From Prosthecobacter debontii (lineage in GTDB: Bacteria > Verrucomicrobiota > Verrucomicrobiia > Chthoniobacterales > Chthoniobacteraceae), in the NCBI GenBank assembly GCA_945861385.1, contig CAMAUI010000006.1:1-64000 (forward strand): a stretch of DNA of 64,000 nt. The letters run 5' to 3'. The notes below the pieces were generated by a model that ran no database searches, had not been told where the DNA came from, and saw nothing but the letters and a program-made list of their open reading frames with translations. This document shows positions 42,291-52,154 of this stretch, one piece after another (the first letter of the stretch is position 1; each line of letters begins with the position of its first letter). The position numbers and the translations under genes were made by a program.

Positions 42291-43148
42291 TCACGCTTGC
42301 TGCGCCGCGCCGCCGGGCTCCTGCACCCAGTTCGGGATGGCTGCGTAAAGCTCCTCGTCACCCAGATGCGCCCCGGCAAGGTGTTCGTAGGGCATCTTGC
42401 GGAAAAGCGAGTTGATGGACTCCTGGATTTTGTGAATCACAGCCGCCGACCTGTTTCGCATCCAGTAGAACGCGAAAAATGCGGGGATGGCGATCAGGAG
42501 TCCCAGCGCCGTGCAGATCAGCACCTCGCCGATTGCGCCGGACAATTTGCTCGGGTCACCGACGCCCGAGACATTCAGCGTACGGAAGGCGCTCTTCATC
42601 CCGAATACCGTGCCGAGCAGGCCGATCATCGGCGTGCAGACACCGATCACCGAGAGATAGCTGCTCATGTACTGCATTTCGGCGTTCTCCTTCGCCAGTT
42701 CCGCCACCACGGCCTCCTCGGTCGCGTTGCGCCCCTCGCCGGCCATCGTCAACCCCGCGCGCACGACATTTGTGAACGGCGACGGGTTGCCTTTGCAAAA
42801 CTTGTACGCGGCAACGTAATCCCCATGCCGGAACAAACCCTGCACGGCCTTCATGTGCAGCTCCGGCACGGCCTTTTTCATGTTCGTCGTCCTCACCAGG
42901 CCGTCCACGATCAGGTAAACCGTCGCGACGGAGCAGATCAGGATGATGATCACCGTGATCCCTCCATGCTCGAGATCCTCCCACAAGGTCGTGGTGTGCG
43001 CCTCCGTGTTTTCCGTCGTCACTTCCTTCGCACCTGCCGCCGGCGGGGTGGTCGGCGTTGGCGCCGGATCCTGGGCAAACACGGGCGCCGCGTGCGCGAA
43101 CAAAATCACGAGGGCGAAGATCAGCGATAGGAGACGATGTGGTTTCAT
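42291..43148 (-). CDS. exbB: ExbB/TolQ-family proton channel protein
   Basis: The protein has 285 aa from the ATG at 43148. It starts with a signal peptide (LLSLIFALVILFAHAAPVFA), which is found in larger ExbB forms, followed by a Pro/Thr-rich linker. Three membrane helices follow, including GVCTPMIGLLGTVFGMKSAF and GEVLICTALGLLIAIPAFFAF, the conserved MotA/TolQ/ExbB core. It heads the exbB-exbD-exbD operon. The open frame to 43382 has no coding character. Confidence 0.9.
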   Translation of the reverse strand: MKPHRLLSLIFALVILFAHAAPVFAQDPAPTPTTPPAAGAKEVTTENTEAHTTTLWEDLEHGGITVIIILICSVATVYLIVDGLVRTTNMKKAVPELHMKAVQGLFRHGDYVAAYKFCKGNPSPFTNVVRAGLTMAGEGRNATEEAVVAELAKENAEMQYMSSYLSVIGVCTPMIGLLGTVFGMKSAFRTLNVSGVGDPSKLSGAIGEVLICTALGLLIAIPAFFAFYWMRNRSAAVIHKIQESINSLFRKMPYEHLAGAHLGDEELYAAIPNWVQEPGGAAQQA

Positions 43149-43281
43149 GCTGGATATTAAAAGGCCGGGCACTCTGAAAGTGCTGCCGTTGGTTTGAGAA
43201 GATAAAACTTCAGTGATTTTTGCGATGGAGGCCGGCCATGGCTTCTCGATGTCCCTTCCCGTCTCCCCGGCGGGAGCGGCA

Positions 43282-44400
43282 TCAAGCAAGTGGGGCAAAA
43301 CGATTCGCCGGGTCGAATACCGCGCGGATGTTTTCAGCGATGGCAGGCTCGTCTGAGATCCCGAGTCGTGCTGGCGCTGCAATTCCGCGGAGGATCAGCG
43401 CCCGCAACCCGAGCGCGCGCAGCCCGGCATCGAGCCGGGTGGTTTGCGCGGCCTCGGGGAGTGAAATAAATGCGACGTTGCCTGCGGAACTGAAATGTCC
43501 GCGTGCGCCATCAATTTTTGCAATCGCTGTCGCCAGGGGATCGAGTGCGGCGAGTGTGATCGGGATTTTTGCGAGTGCGCCGTCCTCGTGTGCCCATGCG
43601 AAGTCGCGGAGGCTCGACCACACACTGCTCGCCTCGGCATCGGCGAGGATGGCTGCCCCAGGCCATGCCTGCTTGATTTCTTCGGCCAGCGCTGCGTTTG
43701 CCCCGGCGGGGCCGCCGAGGCGCGCGAAGAGGCAGGCTTGTTCGTGGACATAATCGAGCGCATCGAGTTCCCATCGCGAGGATGCGCCTTGCCCGATGCG
43801 GGTGGCGGCTTCGGTCGCGTTCGCACACGGGATGCGGAGCGTGAGCCATGACTCCGGCGCCGGAAAAACTTTGAACGTCACCTCCACGAGCACGCCGAAA
43901 CGCCCGCAGCTTCCGACCATGAATTTCGGAATGTCGAAGCCCGCGGCGTTCTTCACGACTTTCGCGCCGCCGCGCAGGAGCTGGCCGGCGCCGTCAGCAA
44001 ACTGGACGGCGAGGATGAAGTCGCGCACGCCGCCGAAGCGGAAGCGGCCCGGCCCGCTGAGGCCCGCGGCCACAGTGCCGCCGATGGTCGCGCCTGATTC
44101 CGCGAGCGGCGGATCGAACGGGAGATACTGCCCGCGCCCGGCGAGCGCCGCGCGGATTTCGCGCAGCGGCGTGCCCGCGAGGGCGGTGAAGGTGAATTCG
44201 CCGGGGTCGTAGGCTACGATGCCGCTGAGCCCGCACATGGAAATCAGCGCAACATCGCCGGGCACCTCCGAAAGCCGCGGCTTCGTCCGTGAGCCGACGG
44301 CGAGCACGCGCGGATGCGCGCGGATTGCATCGCAAAGTTCACTTGCAGTGGCCGGGGTCAGCACAAGCCGGACACAGTTTGCTGCATCGCAGCGTTGCAC
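43282..44400 (-). CDS. GlcE-like FAD-binding oxidoreductase subunit
   Basis: The 372-aa protein starts with a GTG at 44400. It has the FAD_binding_4 fold: VLAVGSRTK, a block with PFDPPLAESGATIGGTVAAG, then GPGRFRFGGVRDFIL and KNAAGFDIPKFMVGSCGRFG. The end VFDPANRFAPL is typical of GlcE. In glycolate oxidase GlcE works with GlcD and GlcF, but neither gene is beside it, so the partner subunits must lie elsewhere or the substrate differs. It is divergent from the DUF3500 gene. Confidence 0.82.
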   Translation of the reverse strand: MQRCDAANCVRLVLTPATASELCDAIRAHPRVLAVGSRTKPRLSEVPGDVALISMCGLSGIVAYDPGEFTFTALAGTPLREIRAALAGRGQYLPFDPPLAESGATIGGTVAAGLSGPGRFRFGGVRDFILAVQFADGAGQLLRGGAKVVKNAAGFDIPKFMVGSCGRFGVLVEVTFKVFPAPESWLTLRIPCANATEAATRIGQGASSRWELDALDYVHEQACLFARLGGPAGANAALAEEIKQAWPGAAILADAEASSVWSSLRDFAWAHEDGALAKIPITLAALDPLATAIAKIDGARGHFSSAGNVAFISLPEAAQTTRLDAGLRALGLRALILRGIAAPARLGISDEPAIAENIRAVFDPANRFAPLA

Positions 44401-44586
44401 CAGTCATTCCGCGAACGGGCGGTGGTTGTTTGCATAGGTCGTTGCGGATGCCGGGAGGTTTCAGAAACCCGCGCAGCAAGCCAGTGAATTTTTGCCACCC
44501 TATTTCGCCCAAGCGTGATGCTCCTCGTCCGAAAACATGTTCAGGAGCAGGCTTGCAGGGTCACGCCAGAGTGCCACACTCGGCGC

Positions 44587-45609
44587 ATGAATACACCATC
44601 CACACAATGCCCCGTCTGTGAATCACCCCGCGTCATCGTCCTCCACGAGCCAGCGCCGTCGCTCGGCCGGCGTGATTTTTTAAGAATGACCGCGGCGGCT
44701 GCGGCCGCGACGACGCTCGCACCCTGGGCACGCGCGGCGGAGCGCCCGAAAAGCGAGACGCTGGTGCAGCAACTTTACAAATCGTTGAGCGCGGAGCAGC
44801 GCACGGCTGTGTGCTTCCCGTTCAATGACCGCAAGCGGACGCTGGTGGACAACAACTGGCAGATCGTGGACCAGACAGTGGCGGACTTTTACACCAAGGA
44901 TCAGCAGGCGTTGATCCGCGATATTTTCATGGGGCTGCATTCGCCGGAGTATGCGGAGAAAGTGATCGCGCAGGTGGAGCACGACAGCGGAAGAAAAGGG
45001 TTCGGAGGGTCGGCTGCGGCGCTTTTCGGGGAGCCCGGAAGCGGGAAATTCGAGTTTGTGCTCACCGGCCGGCACTGCACGCGGCGGTGCGATGGCGACA
45101 GCGTGGAGGGCGTGGCGTTTGGCGGCCCGATTTTCTACGGGCACGCGGCGAAGGGCTTCAACGAGGGCCCGGAACACGAAGGCAATGCCTATTGGTTCCA
45201 GGCGAAGCGGGCGAACGATGTTTTCAAGATGCTCGATGGCAAACAAAGGGAGAAGGCGCTGTGCGAACGCGGGCGCGAGGAGACGGGCAATGAGACGGTG
45301 AAGCTGACTGGCAATGCCAGCGGCCTGGAGGGCCTGCGTGCCGCCGACATGTCAAAGGACCAGCAGGATGGATTGCGCGCGGTGCTGCGCGATTTGCTCG
45401 CGCCCTTCCGCAAGGAGGATGCGGATGAGGCGATGAAACTCATCGAGGCATCGGGCTTCGACAAGCTGCACATGGCGTTTTTCAAGTCCGGGGACATCGG
45501 GAAGGACGGGGTCTGGGATGTCTGGCAGGTGGAAGGGCCGGACATGATTTGGTACTTCCGCGGCACACCGCATGTGCATGTCTGGGCGCACATCCGTGCG
45601 AAGGCCTGA
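44587..45609 (+). CDS. Tat-exported DUF3500 family protein
   Basis: The 340-aa protein begins with a short CPVC-containing leader, then a twin-arginine signal SLGRRDFLRMTAAAAAATTL. The mature part matches DUF3500: VCFPFNDRKRTLVDNNW, FGEPGSGKFEFVLTGRHCTRR and a C-terminal PHVHVWAHIRA. The family is uncharacterised. The conserved His near the end and use of the Tat route hint at a folded, perhaps metal-bound, protein. The Cys pair before the Tat motif is unusual. The ATG at 44587 is preferred over 44515. Confidence 0.8.
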   Translation: MNTPSTQCPVCESPRVIVLHEPAPSLGRRDFLRMTAAAAAATTLAPWARAAERPKSETLVQQLYKSLSAEQRTAVCFPFNDRKRTLVDNNWQIVDQTVADFYTKDQQALIRDIFMGLHSPEYAEKVIAQVEHDSGRKGFGGSAAALFGEPGSGKFEFVLTGRHCTRRCDGDSVEGVAFGGPIFYGHAAKGFNEGPEHEGNAYWFQAKRANDVFKMLDGKQREKALCERGREETGNETVKLTGNASGLEGLRAADMSKDQQDGLRAVLRDLLAPFRKEDADEAMKLIEASGFDKLHMAFFKSGDIGKDGVWDVWQVEGPDMIWYFRGTPHVHVWAHIRAKA

Positions 45610-45696
45610 TTCCGTGCCCTATGAAACGAACGGAGAACTCATTTGCCAGAAGGCTGAGGGTGCAATAGCCTCCCGCCCCTTTTGCCACTCTGAATT

Positions 45697-47982
45697 ATGC
45701 GCCGAATACTCGTAATCGTCTGTTTTGTCGCGGGCCTCGCGCTTGCGCCCTTCGCCGTACACGCCCAGGGGATTGATCCCGCCCAGGAACAATTCGTCTC
45801 CGCATTCCTGACAATCCGCAAGGCCGAGGAGCAGGCCAACGCGGGGGAGCTTCAGACGGCGTTGAAGTCCTATCGCCTAGCGAGCGACACGCTCTCGCGG
45901 ATCAAGCAACAGTTCCCGACATGGCAGTCGGAACTCGTGGATTACCGCCTGAAACGAACCAACGAAGCCATCACCACGCTCCAATCGAAAATGGGGGCGG
46001 CGCCCGCCGAGGATCCGGGGCTTCTTCCACCGATCCTGCCGGATGCGAATCCGCTGGCCCCCGCGCCGGAGACCGCCCCGGTGCCGCCCAAAGCAAAGCC
46101 ATCCAAGCCGGGCAACACACCCGCGGATCCAATCGCCGCGGTGCAGCAGCGGATCGCGACATTGGAAAATCAGCTCCAGGATGCAACCGAGAAGCTTGCA
46201 TCCGAGCAGAAGAAGAATGTGGAACTGGCGAAGGATCTGACCCTGGCTGTCGAGGCCCGGCGCGAGGCGGACATCGCGCGGAAGAAGGCGCAGGATCAGT
46301 TTGAACTGAATGTAAAAAGCCTGCTCGACATGAAGGCGAAGGGCGAAGCCAGCAGCGAGCGGATGACGGAGATCGAGGCACAGGTCGCCGAGACGAAGAA
46401 AAAGAACAGCCAGATGGAAATTGACCTGATGGCGGCGGAGGAACGGATCACCCAGTTGGTTGAACGCTCCAAGGCGATGACATCGAAGGCAACGGCGGCC
46501 GCGGAGTTGCCAGCCAGGGTGAAGGCGCTCGAGACCAAGCTCGCAACCGAGCAGTCCGAAAAAGCTGAACTCACGGCGAAGCTCGGCGGCATGACCAGGG
46601 AACGCGACGATGCGCGGATGGAGATCGCGCGGCTGAAGGATCTGAACAAGCAGATGGACAAGCTGACGGCCGACAACGCGAATCTTTTGAAAAAACTCGG
46701 CGATGCGGAGAAACAGATCTTCGCCTTCAAGAGCGACGCCCCGCAGAAGGATCGGGAGATCGAGATGCTGAAGAAGCAGGTGACCGACACGCAGAAGGCG
46801 CTGGTGAGTTCGCAGGACAAGAACACGGAGCTTCAGACCCAGATCACAGATTTGCAAAAGCAAGTGGGCGATTACACAAAGCAGATCCAGCAGTTCAAAA
46901 CGGACAAGACTGCGAGCGCGGACGATCAGCGCAAGATGGAGCAGGAAAACAAGCTCTTGCAGGGAATCGTCATGCGCGTGCTCCAGGAGGACGCGAACCG
47001 CTCGCAGCGGAAGAAGATGCTCCAGAAGGAACTCGAGCGCCTGCAGGTGAATTCGGACACGCTGCTCAGGCAGATTGACTACCTCACGCAACCCGCGGTG
47101 AAGCTCTCGCCGGCGGAGCGCCGCCTCTTCAAGAAGCCAGTCATCGAGGTGCAGGATCCGAACACGCTTGCGATCATCAAGCCCGAGGGTGATCCGCCAG
47201 CTCCAGCGGAGACAGCGAAACCCGTGGAGCCCGCCCCGAAACCCGTCGAGAATCCCGAGAAGCCGCCGTTGCCGAGCCCCGAGCCGCTCCCGGAGCCCCC
47301 GAAGCCGTCCGACCCAGTGAAAGTGAGCAAGCTCGACACTCAACCGCCAACAAAAATCCCGGTGGAAACAACGCCCGGCGGGCCGCAGAAAACCACGGCC
47401 GACACCACCGCCGTCCGCACACTTCCTGAAGCGGTGAAGCCGCTCGCAGACCAGGCAAAACAGGCGTTTGAGAGGGAGAACTTCGTGGATGCCGAGAAAC
47501 TCTACGACAAGGCCCTCCAGCTCGCGCCCAACAATCTCTACCTCATCTCCAACCAGGGCGTCGTCCAGTTTCGCTCGGGCAAGTTCAAACAGGCGGAGGA
47601 GAGCTTCCGCAAAGCGCTCGCCATCGCGCCGGAGGATCACTTTTGCTGGGGCACGCTCGGGATCGTGGAGTACAGCCAGGGCCAGTATGATGAGGCGATC
47701 AACGCACTGACGAAGAGCCTCGCGATCAACCCGAAAAATTCCACCGTACACAACTACCTCGGCATCACCGCCGCCCAGAAAGGCTGGCTCGATGCCGCGC
47801 AGAAGCACCTCGAAACGGCCATCCAGCTCGATGAGAAATATGCGGATGCGTATTTCAACCTCGCGGTCGTTCACACGCTCCGCCAGCCGGTGAAAAAGAG
47901 CGAGGCATCGAAGTCTTACAAAAAGGCCGTGGTGCTCGGAGCAGCACCCGACCCCTCGATGGAAAATCTGCTGAAGGAGTAG
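45697..47982 (+). CDS. Exported coiled-coil and TPR protein
   Basis: The protein has 761 aa. The signal peptide is RILVIVCFVAGLALAPFAVHA. A helical N-terminal part leads to a long coiled coil (about residues 140-480, with heptads such as AKLGGMTRERDDARMEIARL). A Pro-rich linker (PEPLPEPPKPSDP) and at least four TPR repeats in the last 180 residues (NNLYLISNQGVVQFRSGKF, EDHFCWGTLGIVEYSQGQY) follow. It is probably a periplasmic scaffold. No enzymatic motif is visible. The family is not recognised beyond these domains. Confidence 0.75.
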   Translation: MRRILVIVCFVAGLALAPFAVHAQGIDPAQEQFVSAFLTIRKAEEQANAGELQTALKSYRLASDTLSRIKQQFPTWQSELVDYRLKRTNEAITTLQSKMGAAPAEDPGLLPPILPDANPLAPAPETAPVPPKAKPSKPGNTPADPIAAVQQRIATLENQLQDATEKLASEQKKNVELAKDLTLAVEARREADIARKKAQDQFELNVKSLLDMKAKGEASSERMTEIEAQVAETKKKNSQMEIDLMAAEERITQLVERSKAMTSKATAAAELPARVKALETKLATEQSEKAELTAKLGGMTRERDDARMEIARLKDLNKQMDKLTADNANLLKKLGDAEKQIFAFKSDAPQKDREIEMLKKQVTDTQKALVSSQDKNTELQTQITDLQKQVGDYTKQIQQFKTDKTASADDQRKMEQENKLLQGIVMRVLQEDANRSQRKKMLQKELERLQVNSDTLLRQIDYLTQPAVKLSPAERRLFKKPVIEVQDPNTLAIIKPEGDPPAPAETAKPVEPAPKPVENPEKPPLPSPEPLPEPPKPSDPVKVSKLDTQPPTKIPVETTPGGPQKTTADTTAVRTLPEAVKPLADQAKQAFERENFVDAEKLYDKALQLAPNNLYLISNQGVVQFRSGKFKQAEESFRKALAIAPEDHFCWGTLGIVEYSQGQYDEAINALTKSLAINPKNSTVHNYLGITAAQKGWLDAAQKHLETAIQLDEKYADAYFNLAVVHTLRQPVKKSEASKSYKKAVVLGAAPDPSMENLLKE

Positions 47983-47999
47983 CCGACGCACCCCGCCTC

Positions 48000-49439
48000 G
48001 TGAAAAAGCGGCGCCGCAATGCCGGTCATGCCGAGGAGAAATATGGAGGTTCTCCTTCACGGCCCCTGACATCGGGACTAACTACTGCCAACGCAATTAT
48101 CCAGAGACGAAAACACTCCGCGCTGATAGCACTGCTCGCTTGCATGGCACTCCAGATCGGGATGGCGCAGGCAGTTGATGATTATCCCACATACATCGAA
48201 AAATCGAACCCAGTGGGATGGTGGAGCATGAACGAGGCGGGCGCCGAAAATTTGCCGCTCACGGCTGACAGATCCGGGCTGTTCGGGCGTTCGAATAACG
48301 GCACGCCACTCGTCCCGGGGCTGGATCCTCCGCAGGGTATCAATCTCGACCTGACGTACAATAGCCCCGGTGTCACAACGATGACGGATCAGCCCGGATT
48401 CGTCAGTGGCTCGGGCAATCGTGCGGCGCGTTTCATTGGGCCCCAGGGAATCCCCGCTTCGAATACTCCACCAGGCGGCGGGGCAAGCGGGCATACCGGC
48501 GGCATTCAGGATAATCTCAGTATCCCGGATGCCATCTACCGCTACCCCGGCGGATTCGCAGGAGAATTTTGGATCAAGGCTGATCAGGATGCGGCGGGTA
48601 TTGACACTCAGCGGTTCATTGGCACACGGGAATTTGGTTTCGGATTCATTGACGGATCAGGGCCAACCCGAGCTTTCCATTTCACTACTTTTGGCGTCCA
48701 AGACTACATCGGAGGCACGATGCCAAACGATGGCAACTGGCACCAGATCGGGTTTTTATTCAACGGCGTTTCTACGGTTAATTTTTACGTAGATGGCGCG
48801 CCTGTCGGAACGGTAAGCGGTGCGAACCCCGGAATTCGTGCGGCGCTCAGCCCGGCGGCAAACAGCATCAATCTCGGGCGCAGAAACGTGTCCGCTGCCG
48901 GACAGCAATACCGGGGCTATCTGGATGAAGCGGTGATTTGGAACCATGCCCGCACCGACCAGGACTTCCTCGATAGCTACAACGCCGCGCTTCTCATCAC
49001 TCCCCAGCCCTCCTATGCGATCTGGGCCTCGGGAAACAATCTCACCGGCAACGATGCCGCCGCAGATTTCGACCACGACAACGACGGCCTTCAAAACGGG
49101 ATCGAATACATCCTCGGGACAGATCCCAAAGTCGGGGAGAATGGCGGGCTCGATCGCTACGCAACCGAGGAGAATGTGATCTTCTTCTTCAACCATGCGG
49201 TTGCCTCGAAAACCCCAGACACTCAGGTCTTCATTGATGCCCGAACATCGCTGACTGAGGACACATGGACACCGTACGAAGTCGGTGCATACGAGGCTGG
49301 AACGTACCCGCTGTCCGGCATCGCATCGGAGGTGACCGTTTCGCCTGGAGCACCAGGATACGAAGTCGTCTCCCTGACAGTCCCGATCGGCACGGACATC
49401 CGCAAGTTCGCGCGCCTGCGGGTTGTAGTCACCCCGTAG
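48000..49439 (+). CDS. Secreted LamG-domain protein with calcium-loop tail
   Basis: The protein has 479 aa from a GTG at 48000. A basic stretch precedes a hydrophobic signal (LIALLACMALQIGMAQA). A LamG/concanavalin-like domain follows (GWWSMNEAG, NLGRRN and GYLDEAVIWNHARTDQDF). A calcium-binding segment DFDHDNDGLQNGIEYILGTDP comes next, as in many Verrucomicrobia extracellular proteins, and the C-terminal domain ends RKFARLRVVV. A role in carbohydrate or surface binding is likely. The start is tentative because the first 35 residues are not signal-like. Confidence 0.72.
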   Translation: MKKRRRNAGHAEEKYGGSPSRPLTSGLTTANAIIQRRKHSALIALLACMALQIGMAQAVDDYPTYIEKSNPVGWWSMNEAGAENLPLTADRSGLFGRSNNGTPLVPGLDPPQGINLDLTYNSPGVTTMTDQPGFVSGSGNRAARFIGPQGIPASNTPPGGGASGHTGGIQDNLSIPDAIYRYPGGFAGEFWIKADQDAAGIDTQRFIGTREFGFGFIDGSGPTRAFHFTTFGVQDYIGGTMPNDGNWHQIGFLFNGVSTVNFYVDGAPVGTVSGANPGIRAALSPAANSINLGRRNVSAAGQQYRGYLDEAVIWNHARTDQDFLDSYNAALLITPQPSYAIWASGNNLTGNDAAADFDHDNDGLQNGIEYILGTDPKVGENGGLDRYATEENVIFFFNHAVASKTPDTQVFIDARTSLTEDTWTPYEVGAYEAGTYPLSGIASEVTVSPGAPGYEVVSLTVPIGTDIRKFARLRVVVTP

Positions 49440-49520
49440 CAAGGTTTGCTGCGGCGGATGCGGCGGGATGTTTCTAATTTCTCGCCAAGCCGCGTGTTTT
49501 TCCGCCACACACTCCGCCGC

Positions 49521-50516
49521 ATGAAACTTCTTCCTATCCTCGCCACACTCACTTTCACCTCCTCGCTCTTCGGGGCAGACCCGCTCTCCGTCGTTTATGA
49601 AGGCGCTGCCGGCCCCGGGAAGGGCAAGCACATCGTGCTGCTCGCCGGCGATGAGGAATACCGTTCCGAGGAGGCGATGCCGATGCTCGGGAAGCTGCTC
49701 AGCCAGCGGCATGGGTTCAAATGCACCGTGATTTTTTCGGTGAATGCAAATACCGGGGATATTGATCCGAATACGAACAACAACCAGCCGGGGATCGAGG
49801 CGCTCGGCAGCGCGGATTTGTGCATCACGTCGCTCCGATTCCGCAAATGGTCCGATGAGCACGCCAAGCCCTTCGTGGATTACTACAATGCGGGGAAGCC
49901 GTTCATCGGACTGCGGACGAGCACGCATGCGTTCAATGGAATGAAGGGCGATTACGCGTGGCTCAACAAATTTGGGAAGGACGTGCTCGGCGAGCAGTGG
50001 GTGAGCCACTGGGGCCGGCACAAAGCCGAGGCGACGCGCGGCGTGGTCGAAAAGGGCGCGGAGGGCAATCCGTTGCTGCGCGGCGCGGAGGGCGTCTTTG
50101 GCCTCACCGATGTGTACGAAGCGTATCCGCCCGCGGATGCGACCATCCTCATGCGCGGCATCGTGCTCAAGGGAATGAAGCCGGAGTCCGAACCCGCCGA
50201 TTACAAAAAGAAGCGCGCCACGGACAAGGCCGAGCAGGGCGTGAATGATCCAGCGATGCCAATCGTGTGGACTCGCGAGCACAAGCAGGCGGGCGGCAAG
50301 GTCAACAAGGTGTTCTGCACCACGATGGGCGACGCCGTGGATCTCGCCAACGAAGGGCTCCGCCGGATCATCGTCAATGCAGCCTATCAATTCACCGGCC
50401 TCGAAGTCCCAGCCAAGGCGGATGTCACCGTGGTCGGCGAATACAAGCCCACGATGTACGGATTCGGCGGGTTCAAAAAAGGCGTGAAGCCCGCGGATCA
50501 TGCATTGACGAAGTAG
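49521..50516 (+). CDS. ThuA-like secreted protein
   Basis: The protein has 331 aa from MKLLPILATLTFTSSLFGA, a clear signal peptide that fixes the ATG at 49521. The ThuA-like domain is complete, with HIVLLAGDEEYRSEEAMPML at the first strand, FIGLRTSTHAFN at the nucleophile-elbow position and GLTDVYEAYPP. It may act on sugars or glycosides, but the reaction is not established for this family. Compared with the protein at 10079, its N-terminus is intact. Confidence 0.82.
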   Translation: MKLLPILATLTFTSSLFGADPLSVVYEGAAGPGKGKHIVLLAGDEEYRSEEAMPMLGKLLSQRHGFKCTVIFSVNANTGDIDPNTNNNQPGIEALGSADLCITSLRFRKWSDEHAKPFVDYYNAGKPFIGLRTSTHAFNGMKGDYAWLNKFGKDVLGEQWVSHWGRHKAEATRGVVEKGAEGNPLLRGAEGVFGLTDVYEAYPPADATILMRGIVLKGMKPESEPADYKKKRATDKAEQGVNDPAMPIVWTREHKQAGGKVNKVFCTTMGDAVDLANEGLRRIIVNAAYQFTGLEVPAKADVTVVGEYKPTMYGFGGFKKGVKPADHALTK

Positions 50517-50558
50517 CGGCTCGACTTCCGCGCTCCGGTTGCCTCACATTCCTGCAAC

Positions 50559-52151
50559 GTGAAGGCGAGACATCTATCACTGCTCCTTGCGCTCGCAGCC
50601 GCGGCCTGCCCCGCTGCTGAGCAACTCACGCTCGGCGACGTCCGGCGAATCCTCAAGCAGGGCATCCATTTCGCGAAACACCATTCCGCGCACTCGGTGA
50701 TCGCAATCACCGATCGTGAGGGATTCGTCCTGGCGATGTGGGATGTGGATGGCGGCGCGCAGCCTGCGCCCGGAGTCATCGCAGCGGCGGCTGGCCGCGC
50801 GGCCACGGCGGGCTTCCTCTCCAGCGACCAGCACGCATTCACATCGCGCACCGCCGGGTGGATTATCCAGCAGCACTTCCCGCCGGGTGTGAAGAACACT
50901 CCGCCGGGCCCGCTCGTCGGCGTGGGATTTTCCAATCTTTTTTACAGCGACGTGAACCGGATCAAACAAATCCCGCCGGGGTTCGATGGCAGCGCGCTCG
51001 TGGCGGCGGACGCTTCCCCTGGAGCACGCGCTGCGGGGATTCTTCTCACGGGTTTGCAGGACAGTCCCGGCGGAGTTCCTCTTTTCAAAAATGGCGAACT
51101 CGTGGGAGGGATCGGCGTGACCGGGGATGGATCGCCGTCGGATCTCGCAGCCGGGGCCGCCATTATCCAAGGCAAGGATCAGAAATTTTTCACGCCCGGC
51201 TTCAAGTTTGGGGCAGACACGGACGAAGAAGTCGCCCTCGCGGCGCAAAATGGCTTCCGCCCAGACCTCGATCTCCTCGGCAACCGGGTTCTCATCGCAG
51301 GTGTACGCGTGCCATACGTCTCGCCACGCCCGGAGGACTGGCCATCGGGCGACGATGCCGGCGACCTCGGCGACACCGGCAATGCAGTGACAGGCTACGA
51401 GCCCCAGGCATCCCCTGCTCCATATCCATATCCGAGTGTGAAACTCGGCGGTGTGCGCGGTGAAATCCGCTTTCCTTTCCGCAGCGACCCGACGCCGGGA
51501 CCCGTCGGCGGCCAGCCACGCCTCACCGCGGGCGAAGTCGAGGAGATCATCACCGAGGCCGCGATTCGCGCCGAAAAGACCCGCGCGGGCATCCGGCTCC
51601 CCATCGGCGTGCCAGCGCAGGTCTTCATCACCGTCGTCGGCAACCCGTACAATGCCGGTGAGCCTCCGCCGATCCTCGGCATCTTCCGCACAGGCGAGGC
51701 GACGATTTTTTCGTGGGACGTGTCCGCGCAGAAGGCCCGGAGCGCATTGTTCTTCAGTAATTCCCAGCTCGCTCAGAGCACGCGAACGATTGGCTTCCTC
51801 GCGCAGCGATTCTTCCCGCCGGGCCTCGACGGCCGGCCCTTCGGCCCATACTTCGGCTTCCAGGAAGCCGTGACGCTTCGCACGAACCCGGACACCGCGA
51901 AGCCCCCGTTCCCCGGCAATACGAACCTTCCGAATGGCGTCACGATTTTCCCCGGCGGCTTCCCGCTTTACCGTAAAGGAAAGCTCATCGGCGCCATCGG
52001 CGTGAGCGGCGACGGCGTGGATCAGGACGACATCATCGCGGCATCAGGCGCGTCCGTCTTTCCCCCGCCGCGACACATCCGCGCGGACGGGTACACTTAC
52101 AAAGGCGCGCGCCTGCCGTTTGTGAAGTTCCCGCGCGACCCGGTGCGCTGA
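50559..52151 (+). CDS. Exported double-GlcG/HbpS-domain protein
   Basis: The protein has 530 aa from a GTG at 50559, with a short signal peptide (LSLLLALAAAACPA). It contains two heme-binding/GlcG-like (DUF336) domains, about residues 25-240 and 330-515. Each has the pattern of a helix, a central strand (SVIAITDREGFVLAMWD; VFITVVGNP) and a C-terminal GGIGVTGDG or GAIGVSGDG motif. Fusion of two copies in one exported chain is unusual. The family has been linked to heme binding. Its function here is unknown. Confidence 0.75.
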   Translation: MKARHLSLLLALAAAACPAAEQLTLGDVRRILKQGIHFAKHHSAHSVIAITDREGFVLAMWDVDGGAQPAPGVIAAAAGRAATAGFLSSDQHAFTSRTAGWIIQQHFPPGVKNTPPGPLVGVGFSNLFYSDVNRIKQIPPGFDGSALVAADASPGARAAGILLTGLQDSPGGVPLFKNGELVGGIGVTGDGSPSDLAAGAAIIQGKDQKFFTPGFKFGADTDEEVALAAQNGFRPDLDLLGNRVLIAGVRVPYVSPRPEDWPSGDDAGDLGDTGNAVTGYEPQASPAPYPYPSVKLGGVRGEIRFPFRSDPTPGPVGGQPRLTAGEVEEIITEAAIRAEKTRAGIRLPIGVPAQVFITVVGNPYNAGEPPPILGIFRTGEATIFSWDVSAQKARSALFFSNSQLAQSTRTIGFLAQRFFPPGLDGRPFGPYFGFQEAVTLRTNPDTAKPPFPGNTNLPNGVTIFPGGFPLYRKGKLIGAIGVSGDGVDQDDIIAASGASVFPPPRHIRADGYTYKGARLPFVKFPRDPVR

Positions 52152-52154
52152 CCG

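Noticed and set aside
43282-44400. Full glycolate oxidase operon
   Set aside because: GlcD and GlcF genes are not adjacent. Only a GlcE-like gene is present.
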